This document shows positions 49,128-58,742 of a DNA stretch of 64,000 bases, piece after piece. The translations under genes were made by a program, and so were the position numbers. Position 1 is the first letter of the stretch. Every line of letters begins with the position of its first letter. The notes under the pieces were generated by a model, which saw only the letters and a program-made list of their open reading frames with translations, made no database searches and had not been told where the DNA came from. Origin of the DNA: Rhodeus uyekii (taxonomy: Eukaryota; Chordata; Actinopteri; Cypriniformes; Acheilognathidae); NCBI GenBank assembly GCA_037043235.1, contig JAWRVZ010000156.1, positions 186,001 to 250,000 on the forward strand, given 5' to 3'.

Positions 49128-49300
49128 ACGGTCCTGGATACTGGAAGACATCGAATCCCCTCTGTGAAACATGGTGGTGGTAGTTTTACAGTTTGGACCT
49201 GATTTGCTGCATCTGGGCCAGGACGGATTGCCATCTTTGATGGAACAATTAATTCTGAATTATACCAGTGAATGTCAGGACATCAGAGGACTAATGTTAA
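49128..49300 (+). mobile_element. Tc1 transposase fragment
   Basis: Encodes VKHGGGSFTVWT then, after a stop, FAASGPGRIAIFDGTINSELYQ, matching the central part of Tc1 transposases. Both ends are missing. Confidence 0.75.
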
Positions 49301-49360
49301 GTCTACCGTAGGTCTAAGTTTAGTTCTAAATTATAGGAAGGAAAATAAAATACCCTAAAG

Positions 49361-49471
49361 CAGTGGTCCCCAACCTTTTTTGTGCCACGGACCGGTAAAC
49401 GCGTGTTAATTTTGGTACCATTTCATCCACGGACCGGTCCGCGAAATCGTTCCGGGGGTTGGGGACCACTG
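49361..49471. mobile_element. Short hAT-like MITE
   Basis: 111 bp with inverted ends CAGTGGTCCCCAACC / GGTTGGGGACCACTG. Flanks CCCTAAAG (49353-49360) and CCCTAATG (49472-49479) match at 7 of 8 positions, fitting an 8-bp target duplication. Contains two ACGGACCGGT motifs. Confidence 0.85.
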
Positions 49472-49529
49472 CCCTAATGTAAGTGTGCAAAGAAGAAGAA
49501 CAACCTGCCACATCACAAACATTTTATAA

Positions 49530-50133
49530 AAAAAACTCCTGAGGGAAAGGCCTTAGATGCAGCCATACTGCTAGTAGAGTGGGCTCAGATTGCCAAGGGT
49601 GTGGTCAACCCGGTATGCTAGTGAAATAGCCTCGACTATCCATTTGGCTGTCCTCTGCTTGGACACCAGGGACCCTTTTAGGGAGCCCAAACAAAACAAA
49701 AACTGTTCAGATCTTCTCCACAGAGTGCATACAAAGACCACAGTCTCACTTTCGACCCTGGTTCTAACTTACATCCAGCTCCTTCGAACAGTGAGATGTG
49801 GTCTGAGATGCAAACAGATCCACCTGCTTGGCCAAACATATTTGCTCCACCACCTAGAGTGGAGTCTCTATTCTCCTGGCCTCACAAGGATGTCTACTCT
49901 CTGACATGACCGGAGCTCTGGAGTGGATAACGGTCATCTCCAGCTTCAACGCTGACAACAGCCAGTCCCTCAGACTGGCTGCAATGCTTGTACCTCTACC
50001 TGGGTTGAAGGAACCACATAGTTTACTTCTGAACCCTGATAGAGGTAAACATGATAGAATATCTGGATCTGTGTTAGATCCACTGGGTGAGGGCAGAGAT
50101 ATGGCAGCAACCATTTTAAATCAGAGAGATCTA
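49530..50133 (-). mobile_element. DIRS remnant (copy H), interrupted by a Tc1
   Basis: 49545-49680 matches the recombinase end of copy C (GGCCTTAGATGCAGCCAT, TAGAGTGGGCTC). 49810-49905 matches the RNase H/methylase border (TTTGCTCCACCACC, GAGTGGAGTCTC). 49905-50130 is uncertain. The Tc1 at 50134 follows. Confidence 0.6.
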
Positions 50134-51510
50134 CAGGTCCTTCTCAAAAAATTAGCATATTGCGATAAAAGTTCATTATTTTCCATAATGTAATGATACA
50201 AATTAAACTTTCATTATTTTAGATTCATTGCACACCAACTGAAATATTTCAGGTGTTTTATTGTTTTAATACTGATGATTTTGGCATACAGCTCATGAAA
50301 ACCCAAAATTCCTGTCTCAAAAAATTAGCATATCATGAAAAGGTTTTCTAAACCAGGTATTAACTTTATCATCTGAATAAACTAATTAACTCTAAACACC
50401 TGCAAAAGGTTCCTGAGGCTTTTAAAAAAAAACAGCCTGGTTCATTACTCAAAACCGCAGTCATGGGTAAGACTGCCGACCTGACTGCTGTCCAGAAGGC
50501 CATTATTGACACTCAAGCAAGAGGGTAAGACACAGAAAGAAATTTCAGAACAAATAGGCTGTTCCCAGAGTGCTGTATCAAGGCACCTCAGTGGGAAGTC
50601 TGTGGGAAGGAAAAAGTGTATCAAAAAATGCTGCACAAAGAGAAGAGGTGACCGGACCCTGAGGAAGATTGTGGAGAAGGACCGATTCCAGACCTTGGGG
50701 GACCTGCAGAAGCAGTGGACTGAGTCTGGAGTAGAAACATCCAGAGCCACCGTGCACAGGTGTGTGCAGGAAATGGGCTACAGGTGCCGCATTCCCCAGC
50801 TCAAGCCACTTTTTAACCAGAAACAGCGGCAGAAGCGCTGGGCTACAGAGAAGCAGCACTGGACAGTTGCTGAGTGGTCCAAAGTACTTTTTTCGGATGA
50901 AAGCAAATGTTGCATGTCATTTGGAAATGCCTGAAGTTCAGTGTCAAGTACCCACAGTCAGTGATGGTCTGGGGTGCCATGTCAGCTGCTGGTGTTGGTC
51001 CACTGTGTTTTATCAAGGGCAGGGTCAATGCAGCTAGAGCCCTTCATGCTTCCATCTGCTGAAAAGCTTTATGCTCACAGTGCCAAAACCACTGGTAAAT
51101 GGTTTACTGACCATGGTATTACTGTGCTCAGTTGGCCTGCCAACTCTCTTGACCTGAACCCCATAGAGAATCTATGGGATATTGTGAAGAGAAAGTTGAA
51201 AGACGATTGGATGAGCTTAAGGCCGCTATCGAAGCATCCTGGGCCTCCATAACACCTCAGCAGTGCCGCAGGCTGATTGCCTCCATGCCACGCCCCATTG
51301 AAGCAGTCATTGCTGCAAAAGGATTCCCGACCAAGTATTGAGAGCATAACTGAACATAATTATTTCAAGGTTGACTTTTTTTGTATTAAAAACACTTTTC
51401 TTTTATTGGTCGGATGAAATATGCTAATTTTTTGAGACAGGAATTTGGGGTTTTCATGAGCTGAATAATGAACTTTTATCACAATATGCAAATTTTTTGA
51501 GAAGGACCTG
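50134..51510 (+). mobile_element. Near-complete Tc1-like transposon
   Basis: 1377 bp with inverted ends CAGGTCCTTCTCAAAAAATT (50134) and its complement AATTTTTTGAGAAGGACCTG (to 51510). TA lies on both sides (50132-50133, 51511-51512). Secondary inner repeats (CTCAAAAAATTAGCATAT) lie about 180 bp in from the left end and 90 bp in from the right end. It carries a broken transposase gene. The TIRs are nearly perfect, so it is probably younger than the other Tc1 copies here. Confidence 0.9.
50464..51340 (+). pseudogene. Tc1 transposase, frameshifted
   Basis: Starts at ATG 50464 (MGKTADLTAVQKAIIDT). The frame is lost about 50 nt later and the next frame (50506-50934) carries the paired-like helix-turn-helix (KTQKEISEQIGCSQSAVSRH), the second helix region (SRATVHRCVQEMGY) and the second catalytic Asp in VLFSDESK. 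Another frame change follows before the core block, and 50974-51252 holds LDLNPIENLWDIVKRKL with the last acidic catalytic residue. At least two frameshifts make it inactive. Tc1 transposases normally are about 340 residues; the whole length is represented in pieces. Confidence 0.85.
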
Positions 51511-51512
51511 TA

Positions 51513-53869
51513 TTTGCGGTCCGAAAACCTAGATCACCACAGCGAGCCCTGAGCCAAAACGACCGTGAGTCTGGGTGCTTTGCTTGAAGACCACCTGGTG
51601 GGAGTGGAGCGTCTTTATAAAAGTATAATGCACACAGTCAATACCCTCAAGCGCTGACAAATAGAGAATTCCCAAACAAATAGAGAATTCAAGAGGTTTC
51701 ACAAACCTTCAAGCACCATGAGTTAGGTGAGTGATATTAAATATTGCCAAATTGTAACGGTGATTCACTAACACTACAATGCTATTTGTTAGAAAAGTTT
51801 GCATGTTAGCTACTAGAAAAAAATTAACTGTTTTGGAATCACATGAGCTACTGAAAGCGTTGCTATAGTGAGTTTCTCCAACACTGTTGCATGTATTCCC
51901 AGATTATGGGAACTTGAAGAGAGACACTGATTCTCACCCACAGTCACTGAGGCAGATAACGCCTAGCTCAGTCTGTTTAACACTAGATCTGTCCATTTTA
52001 TCTCTATATAGCATATTCACGCAGTTGTTTAGCTGTATCTGACAGATAGGCTATCTAACATTTGCGCTTCGAAACAGAATCCTAATCACCTTCACAAAAA
52101 TGCTGACGTGCTTGTGTAGGTGTGCCTCTATGAGTTCATCTGAGGCCTCTGTAAACACACCACCACCATCCTGGTCCATGCCCTTTCATGTTGCATCTCT
52201 GCAGCTGTAGATCAAGGTTGAGCTCATCTGGAGGTCGACTCCATATCAAAGGCTCAGTGATTAAGTTACAGCATGCCACATCCACCAGCAAGAGGCCTGG
52301 GGTGAAAGCCTGTTTGGAGCAGGTGCCTCGCAATCAAACATAAAGCCACAATCATTGTAAATGATTGTAAGATCAAGTAAAAAATGCTGAAACCAATTAC
52401 TCAGTGTTATTTTTTTTTTTAGTTTTTGGGTAGATCTGTAAAACTCTACCTAAAGCTTTTATTTATAATGCATTACAAAATGATTTTGTATGCATTAATT
52501 ATGCCTTGCAATGCACCTTATAATGCATTTTAGATTCGTATGTAGGAATATGCTCAAGGGAAAGGCTTACATTTTTTTATATTGTTCTCTATTTGCATAG
52601 AATTAGATTTATTACCCTATTGCATTTTTAAATATAGTTATTATCACAGTTATCATACTCTGTGTAAAAAAACACCTTAAAGATTATTTGCATAGAACTC
52701 TTGGGAAATTTACAGTTACCATGAAATAAAAAAGTCATTTCTTTTTTTGTTTGTTGTTTTTGTTTTTTATGGAATATTGCACTTTAAAAAAAAATATTAT
52801 TCATCCATGCACGTCAATATACAGCATTTCTTTTTATTTTGATGATGTGTTTTAAATGCATGAGTGTGGGTTTAACGTGTCAATTACATGATGGCAATAG
52901 TAGACCACAATGATTTAATCAATTTGTGATGGACTGCACCACATCTTTTTTGTTGTTGTTCAAGAAGCCATTTCATTAGTATATACGTCACAATAGGGAA
53001 GAAAAGTTCAGCAACTTCAGCTTCAGGTCATCTCTAAACTAAATAGGTAATTTTATACTTTTGGCAGATTTTACATCACAACTGTCAAAATGTGTGCTCT
53101 AGAGCAGTATTTTGTATGGCAGTCACACTGTAGATGCACTGCATGAGTTGATACCAACATTATGGCTCTTTCCTTCCATCAGGCGTCTCAGCATTACTCA
53201 GCTGCGTGTTTGCAAATCACTAACTCTCCTGGTGAGTCTGACTCATGTCTGTCGTAAAAGGAGAAAACTCCAGACTGCAGTGAGATGCTAAGCTGGGGGA
53301 CACGTGAACACGGGCACTTTCCCGTGATCACCTCACTGCCAGAAAACAGCGGGCGGCTAATTAAAGAGATGCCTTTTGGCTTTGGCACACCCCACACACA
53401 TATGTTGTTGATTGGCCACCTTTCAGGTGTCGCAGAGTGAGTGTACGTGTGTGCTGATATTCATATGTAATATGTTTATTACAGGGCGGGAAGTGAAAGC
53501 AGAAATGGGCATGTGGGCAGACGTGCTGGAGAGCGGCATATGCTCAAGTTCACAAAGAGGGAGGGGGTTGTGGTTATGGGTGATAGTGACATGACCAAAG
53601 AGAGTGAAAGACCCAACTGACAAAAAACAGAGGTGTTACACCTGCTCTAACAAGGGAAACCAGGCTTGCAAACCTTTTTTGTCTTAGCATTTTAATGTGC
53701 CTGTCCTCTCTCAGCTCAATTTAAAGTCATTTAACTGGCATGCCTAAATTGATTTCAAACACATTCATGTATTGTTACTTTTTAATGCTTATATGTGAAC
53801 ATTTGGCAATTTCCAAAATGAACATGGTTTTTAGATTGTATTTATTGTATCAGAAAATATCTCAGTTTA
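51513..53869. other. Intergenic, nothing firmly recognised
   Basis: 51657-51695 has a direct repeat of ACAAATAGAGAATTC. 52450-52545 is rich in TTATAATGCATT motifs. 53180-53410 is GC-richer and unassigned. No gene is supported. Confidence 0.4.
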
Positions 53870-54540
53870 CTTGACTGTAACCGTTTTCTCTGAAAAAACA
53901 GGAACGAGAGTGCAACAACGTTGCACTGATTTAAATGCTATGGGAAAACAACTTTGTTTCAAGGGTTTTGAATACGTGTGGAAAACACCCCAATAATTTG
54001 GCTTAAATAACCCCTGATGATGACGTAATCGGATTATGCATGTCAAAGGCTATAAATAGACGTGTGCTTTTGGATCACTTTGTCTTGAAGAATGTCCTGA
54101 ACTCCAGTGCAACTTTTTTGAGGAAAAGGGAAAAAGTCAAGGAACCCTTGCCGATCCCTTACAAAAACTACTCTCCCTGATTTAAGCACTATTGGAATGA
54201 GAAATCCAACGCCGCTGCACTGGAAGTGTCTAGACCCCTCAAGTTTGTGTACTGTGTGTGCACACAAGAAAGGCCTCAGATATGATTTTGGGATATCAAC
54301 TCAAGGGTGTGTGAGCCCAGAGAAAACATGGACATCCAAACTATATATTGTGACAAACCAATCTTTGTGTTGGATCTGAGACAAAAATCTTGACTGTTGA
54401 CATTTTGAACTTGTATGTTCTGAGAGAACGGTTCAGAAGAGATTGCAGTTCTTGTGACAGCAAATACAATGCTCTAGGAGGTTTCCTGTCAGATATTAAA
54501 TAGACATTTAGAAAACCTCTTTAAGATATTTAGGATTTAG
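53870..54540 (-). mobile_element. Decayed DIRS-like element (copy I)
   Basis: 53875-54110 resembles a DIRS right inverted repeat of another subfamily (GTAACCGTTTTCTCTG, CAGGAACGAGAGTGCAACA, GATGACGTAATCGG). 54325-54480 matches the RT region of copy C (TGTGACAAACCAATC, TGGATCTGA, CATTTTGAACTT). Large internal deletion; frames are broken. Confidence 0.65.
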
Positions 54541-55745
54541 AATGCATGTAAAACTTGAAGTCAATAACTTTCTATAACCATCAATAAGTTCCTTCTCTCA
54601 CCCGGAATTTTGGACCACTCTTCATTTGCAAACTGTGCCAGGTCTCTCCTTTCCCAACAGCCATTTTAATATCTCTCCACAGGTGTCACAAGGGATTTAA
54701 ATCTGAACTCATTGCTGGCCACTTCAGAACTATCCAGCGATTTGTTGCCATCCATTTCTGGGTGCTTTTTGAAGTATGTTTAGAGTCATTGTCCTGCTGG
54801 AAGACCCACGATCTCGGACGCAAAACCAACTTTCTTACACTGGGCCCAATTCAAATTGCAATCCAAAATCCTTTTGGTAATCCTCAGATTTCATGATGCC
54901 TTCCACGCAGTTAAGGCGCCCAATGCCAGAGGCAGCAAAACGACCCCAAAACGTCTTACTACCTACAGTCAAATATGGTGGAGGTTCAGTGTTATTTTTT
55001 TTGTAGGCCTCATTCTGTTTTCGGTAAATGGTAGAATGATTTGATTTACCGAAAAGCTCTATCTTGGTCTCATCTGTCCACAAGATGGTTTCCCAGAAGG
55101 ATTTTGGCTTACTCAAGTACATTTTGGCAAACTGTAGTCTTGCTTTTGATTACAGTGGGTATTCCTTGGTTTGGGGCTGCTTATCCACGTATCATCTTTC
55201 ATCAATTTTTGTCTTTTGTCCACATCCAGGGAGATTAGCTACAGTGTCTTGGGTTGAAAACTTCTTGATAATGTTGTGCAACCTTGTAACCTTGAGATTG
55301 TTGATATTTTTCCACAATTTTGGTTCTAAAGTCCTCAGACAGTTCTCTTCTTCTCTTTCTGTTGTACATGCTTAATGTGGCACACAACTCAACTTTTTTC
55401 TAAGACTAAGACTAAGACTAAGTCTCCCTTGTATCTGCTTTCAGGTGTGATTTGTATATTGCCCACACCTGTTACTTGCCCCACATGAGTTTAAAGGAGC
55501 TTCACATGTTTTAAACATTCTTATTTATCCACAATTTTGAAGGGGTGCCAATAATTTTGTCCAGCCCATTTTTTGAGTTTTGTTTGAAATTATGTGAAAT
55601 CTGAATTTTTTTTTTTTTTTTTTCCCCAATACACACAAAAGGAATAAATGTGTGTATAGCAAGACGTGTTAGTGCAATACTTTTCTGTGAGCAATACTTG
55701 ATTTTCTGGAAACATTTCAGGAGTGCCAATGATTTTGGCTTTTGG
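54541..55745 (-). mobile_element. Decayed Tc1-like element
   Basis: The minus-strand frame 54835-55122 carries LWTDETKIELFGKS (second catalytic Asp block) and TFWGRFAASGIGRLNCVEG, classic Tc1 text. The 5' side has terminal motifs GGGGTGCCAATAATTTTG (55540) and CAGGAGTGCCAATGATTTTG (55720). A poly(T) run lies at 55604-55622. The 3' terminus near 54.55 kb is less clear. Inactive. Confidence 0.8.
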
Positions 55746-55759
55746 CTCCTCTGTGAGAA

Positions 55760-55936
55760 CTTTATGAACAGCAGCCCAGGGCTGGACGATGAACTGAGCT
55801 GGAAGATGACATCATTTTTTGCAGAACAGCTTTGTAGATTAAATGTACTAATTTAATCTTTACCATTGATGTTTTGAAACAATATGTATTGTATAAAGCA
55901 TTATACTGTATAAATAAAGGTGACTTGACTTGACAG
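55760..55936 (+). mobile_element. L2 LINE 3'-tail fragment
   Basis: GTTTTGAAACAATATGTATTG ... AAAGCATTATACTG ... AAATAAAGGTGACTTGACTTGAC matches the 3' ends of the copies at 6.1 and 30.1 kb. Only the 3' UTR is present. Confidence 0.8.
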
Positions 55937-56722
55937 GGTCAGGACGGTATGTTTATGTACGTGTGATTTAGTTATTGAAAGCTGTGATGTGAAACACAGG
56001 GGGAGTCATGTGATGATGTTGTGAGAGTGTGTTTGATAGCTGTGAGGATGGCAGGTCAAAAGTCGCACCTCAGATATTTCCCACAGATCTCGACAAGTAA
56101 ATAGCTGAGGCTTGAGCTTTCGCTGTTTGAATGTTCCCTGTCTCTACCAACATATTACTGCAGCACAGTTTACTTCAAGTCGTGAACAGAACTAACAGCA
56201 TTTTGAGGCTCTACCAGTAGGAGAGCTGACTAATGATCAGATGAAAATTGTTCATGTACCTTCAAGATTCTGTCACTACACATTCAAAGGCTTGTTGATA
56301 ATACTTGATGACATTCTGTTGTTGATTACATTTATTTCTATATATTCCTATAATATAATTTTTTGGCAGTAAATGTGATGTGACAAAAACGTGATATAGA
56401 ATTATGATGTACAGATAAAAGTACATCCAACATTTTAAAGATTGCACGATTTTTACTTTTATTTCCTACGTATTTTCCTTTGATTACTTCAGTATTGGAA
56501 TGTATTGAATGATTAAAATAGAGGTGTGAACAGTAGGCATGGCTTGTTATTTATTCTCTGGAAATGGATTGGATCTAGAAACGTAGGCATTAAGATAAGA
56601 TAAGATAAATTTCACAGCAGACTGTCAGTCATCAGAGAAGGAAGGCCATTCAAGAGTTGAAGTACATTTTTAGATTTTGATTAAGGATTCCAAAGACTGG
56701 TATACCAATGTATACCACAAGA
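55937..56722. other. Intergenic, nothing recognised
   Basis: AT-rich; a GATAAGATAAGATAA run lies at 56594-56608. No gene. Confidence 0.45.
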
Positions 56723-56807
56723 CTAGTAATACGTGCTAACAAGGAAATTAGTATTAATTTTGATTTCATGCTCGACAGTAAAAACATGTACAATGGTATT
56801 AAAGATT

Positions 56808-56912
56808 TCTATGACACATACACACACATCTGATGACACATACACACGCACCTTATGACACACACACATACACACAGAAACACATACACACCCACACACC
56901 CTGACACACACA
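56808..56912. repeat. Imperfect (CA)n microsatellite
   Basis: Interrupted ACACAC and GACACATACACAC runs abutting an assembly gap. Confidence 0.85.
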
Positions 56913-56922
56913 NNNNNNNNNN
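56913..56922. other. Assembly gap (10 N)
   Basis: Ten N at the junction between a CA microsatellite and LINE ORF2. True gap length is unknown, so the LINE may be longer in reality. Confidence 0.99.
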
Positions 56923-57325
56923 ATTTTACATTAAGGACCATCACTTCAAAATAATTATATTTCAAATTAGACCTTTGAGCAGTACTGATCGTGTTACTAT
57001 AAATTACAGCAACACCTCCTCCTTTACCTTTCAGATGAGGCTCTTGTTTATAACAGTAATCTTGAGGGGTGGACTCATTTAAAGTAATGTAATTGTCTGG
57101 TTTTAGCCAAGTTTCTGTCAAACACAGCACATCTAGTTTATGATCTGTAATCATATCATTTACAATAAGTGCTTTTGAGGAAAGGGATCGTATATTCAGT
57201 AACCCAAGCTTTATCATTTGTTCATTTGTGTTATATCCGTTCTTAGTTGTTTGTAAATCAATTAAATTTTTACTCTTAAACGGTTTTGAGAGATTTTTGT
57301 ATTTGTTAATTCGGGGAACAGACAC
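56923..57325 (-). CDS. LINE ORF2 N-terminus (endonuclease part), truncated by gap
   Basis: About 134 codons before the N gap. It carries the start of an APE-type endonuclease: LGLLNIRSLSSK contains the metal-site Asn and LCLTETWL contains the catalytic Glu, then GGGVAVIYS. The RT domain would lie past the gap and is not present. ORF2 starts 131 nt downstream of the ORF1 stop. The frame continues artificially through N and the microsatellite on the far side. Confidence 0.85.
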
Positions 57326-57455
57326 AATCTCTATAGGATCATATCTAGGTGAAAGAGTCTCTGTGTTGGAATTTATCTGACCTCTGTGACGTCAGACAGC
57401 TAGCAGACGGTCGGTTTAGCCAGTTTGTCTGCTTCCTGACCTGGGCCCCAGTTAG

Positions 57456-58502
57456 TCAAGATTTAGCTCTAAGACTATATGCCAAATTACTAGAGAGAAG
57501 AGCGGCACCATCCCAGGTGGGATGAATACCATCTCTTTTCAACAGGTAAGGTCTGCCCCAAAAACTTTTCCAATTGTCTATAAACCCTATGTTATTCTGC
57601 GGGCACCACTTAGACATCCAGCCATTGAGTGAGGATAATCTAAGTATCTCATCACTCCTGCGCATAGGAAGAGGGCCAGAGCAAATTACGGTGCCTGACA
57701 TCGTACTTGCGAGTTCACACACCTCTTTAATATTAGTTTTAGTGATCTCCGACTGGCGAAGTCGGACATCATTAGCGCCGACGTGAATGACAATGTTAGA
57801 ATATTTACGATTAGCCTTAGCCAGCACTTTTAAATTTGCTTTGATGTCAGGCGCTCTGGCTCCCGGCAAACATGTGACTATGGTGGCTGGAGTCTCTATT
57901 TTCACATTCCGAGTAATAGAATCGCCAATCACTAGGGTACTTTCAACAGGTTTCTCAGTGGGTGCGTCACTGAGTGGGGAGAACCTGTTTGATGTTCTGA
58001 TCGGAATGGAACAGTGGTTTTTTGACCCTCGATTATGCCGTCTCACAGTCACCCAGTTGCCCTGCTGCACGGGCTCTACAACCGGAACCGAACAATGTAC
58101 AGTGTTTGCTAAGCTAGTCGCATCCAAAGTAGTATCTAAAGCCCTTGCATTCTTACTATCCTCGATTAAAATTTGGATGCGTGTCTCTAATTCTGAGACC
58201 TTCTCTGTCAGCTTAACTATGTCGCTACATTTATCACATGTAAAGCCTTCACAGCTGACAGAGACAGACAGACTATGCATGAAGCAGGCAGTGCAAGTGA
58301 CAATTTTGAGAGAAGATGACGACTCACCGCGTGTGTTGATCCAGGAAACAGCAGTGCAGCAGTCAAAAACAATCAGCCAAACAGTGACAGGATGTGTTTT
58401 GCTGTGGAAATTGAGCTCTGTGGTTGAACTGGTCATTACATACAAATGTTCAATAATTATTTTACATTTTTTAGAGTGCATCACGAAAATAAATAAATAC
58501 AA
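57456..58502 (-). CDS. LINE ORF1 protein with esterase (SGNH) domain
   Basis: 348 codons as opened; the biological start is probably the Met at residue 23 (MTSSTTEL) or nearby. Residues 70-92 have paired Cys (CTAC, CEGFTCDKC) that could form a small zinc-binding motif. Residues 95-118 look like a short coiled coil (LTEKVSELETRIQILIED). Residues 188-345 form an SGNH-type hydrolase fold: VIGDSIT with the candidate Ser (S195), HVGAND with the Asn (N244) and DGIHPT with Asp324 and His327. ORF1 proteins of CR1/L2 elements, including zebrafish ones, are known to carry such esterase domains, thought to help RNP or membrane interactions. The frame is intact. It is an element gene, not a host lipase. 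Confidence 0.88.
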   Translation of the reverse strand: MYLFIFVMHSKKCKIIIEHLYVMTSSTTELNFHSKTHPVTVWLIVFDCCTAVSWINTRGESSSSLKIVTCTACFMHSLSVSVSCEGFTCDKCSDIVKLTEKVSELETRIQILIEDSKNARALDTTLDATSLANTVHCSVPVVEPVQQGNWVTVRRHNRGSKNHCSIPIRTSNRFSPLSDAPTEKPVESTLVIGDSITRNVKIETPATIVTCLPGARAPDIKANLKVLAKANRKYSNIVIHVGANDVRLRQSEITKTNIKEVCELASTMSGTVICSGPLPMRRSDEILRLSSLNGWMSKWCPQNNIGFIDNWKSFWGRPYLLKRDGIHPTWDGAALLSSNLAYSLRAKS

Positions 58503-58619
58503 TCAAATATAATCAGTGCAAACTGCATTCTGTTCAACTGACAGTGTGAATTTTATCTCAATAATCTGCTTCTGTACAATATGTTACATAATTATATATC
58601 TTCATCAGCTCTCTTTGAC

Positions 58620-58742
58620 CTCTGTCTTCACTTCTTCCTTTACTAGTTCAGTCTCTACAGCACGTCTACAAACATTCAAGACACTGAGCGGAAAGTAAGA
58701 CAGTTTATACTCCTTCACAGCCCTTAAACTGAGGGTCCCATT
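58620..58742 (+). promoter_or_regulatory. Putative promoter / 5' UTR of the Ig receptor
   Basis: Contains two ETS-like cores (CTTCTTCCTTT near 58630, GCGGAAAGTAAG near 58688) and a TTTATA at 58703. ETS sites are common in blood-cell promoters, but this is inference from short motifs. Confidence 0.3.

Larger units (their letters stand above)
56923..58512 (-). mobile_element. L2/CR1-type LINE, 5' part
   Basis: Minus-strand element with ORF1 (58502-57456) followed by the N-terminus of ORF2 (57325 onward), which is cut by the gap at 56922. Unlike the 5'-truncated copies elsewhere, this one keeps its 5' part and ORF1. A fragment of the same 5' region lies at 62745-62850. Incomplete as assembled. 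Confidence 0.85.

Noticed and set aside
57787..58512. 241-codon plus-strand frame
   Set aside because: Antisense of LINE ORF1, whose esterase motifs establish the minus-strand frame as real.
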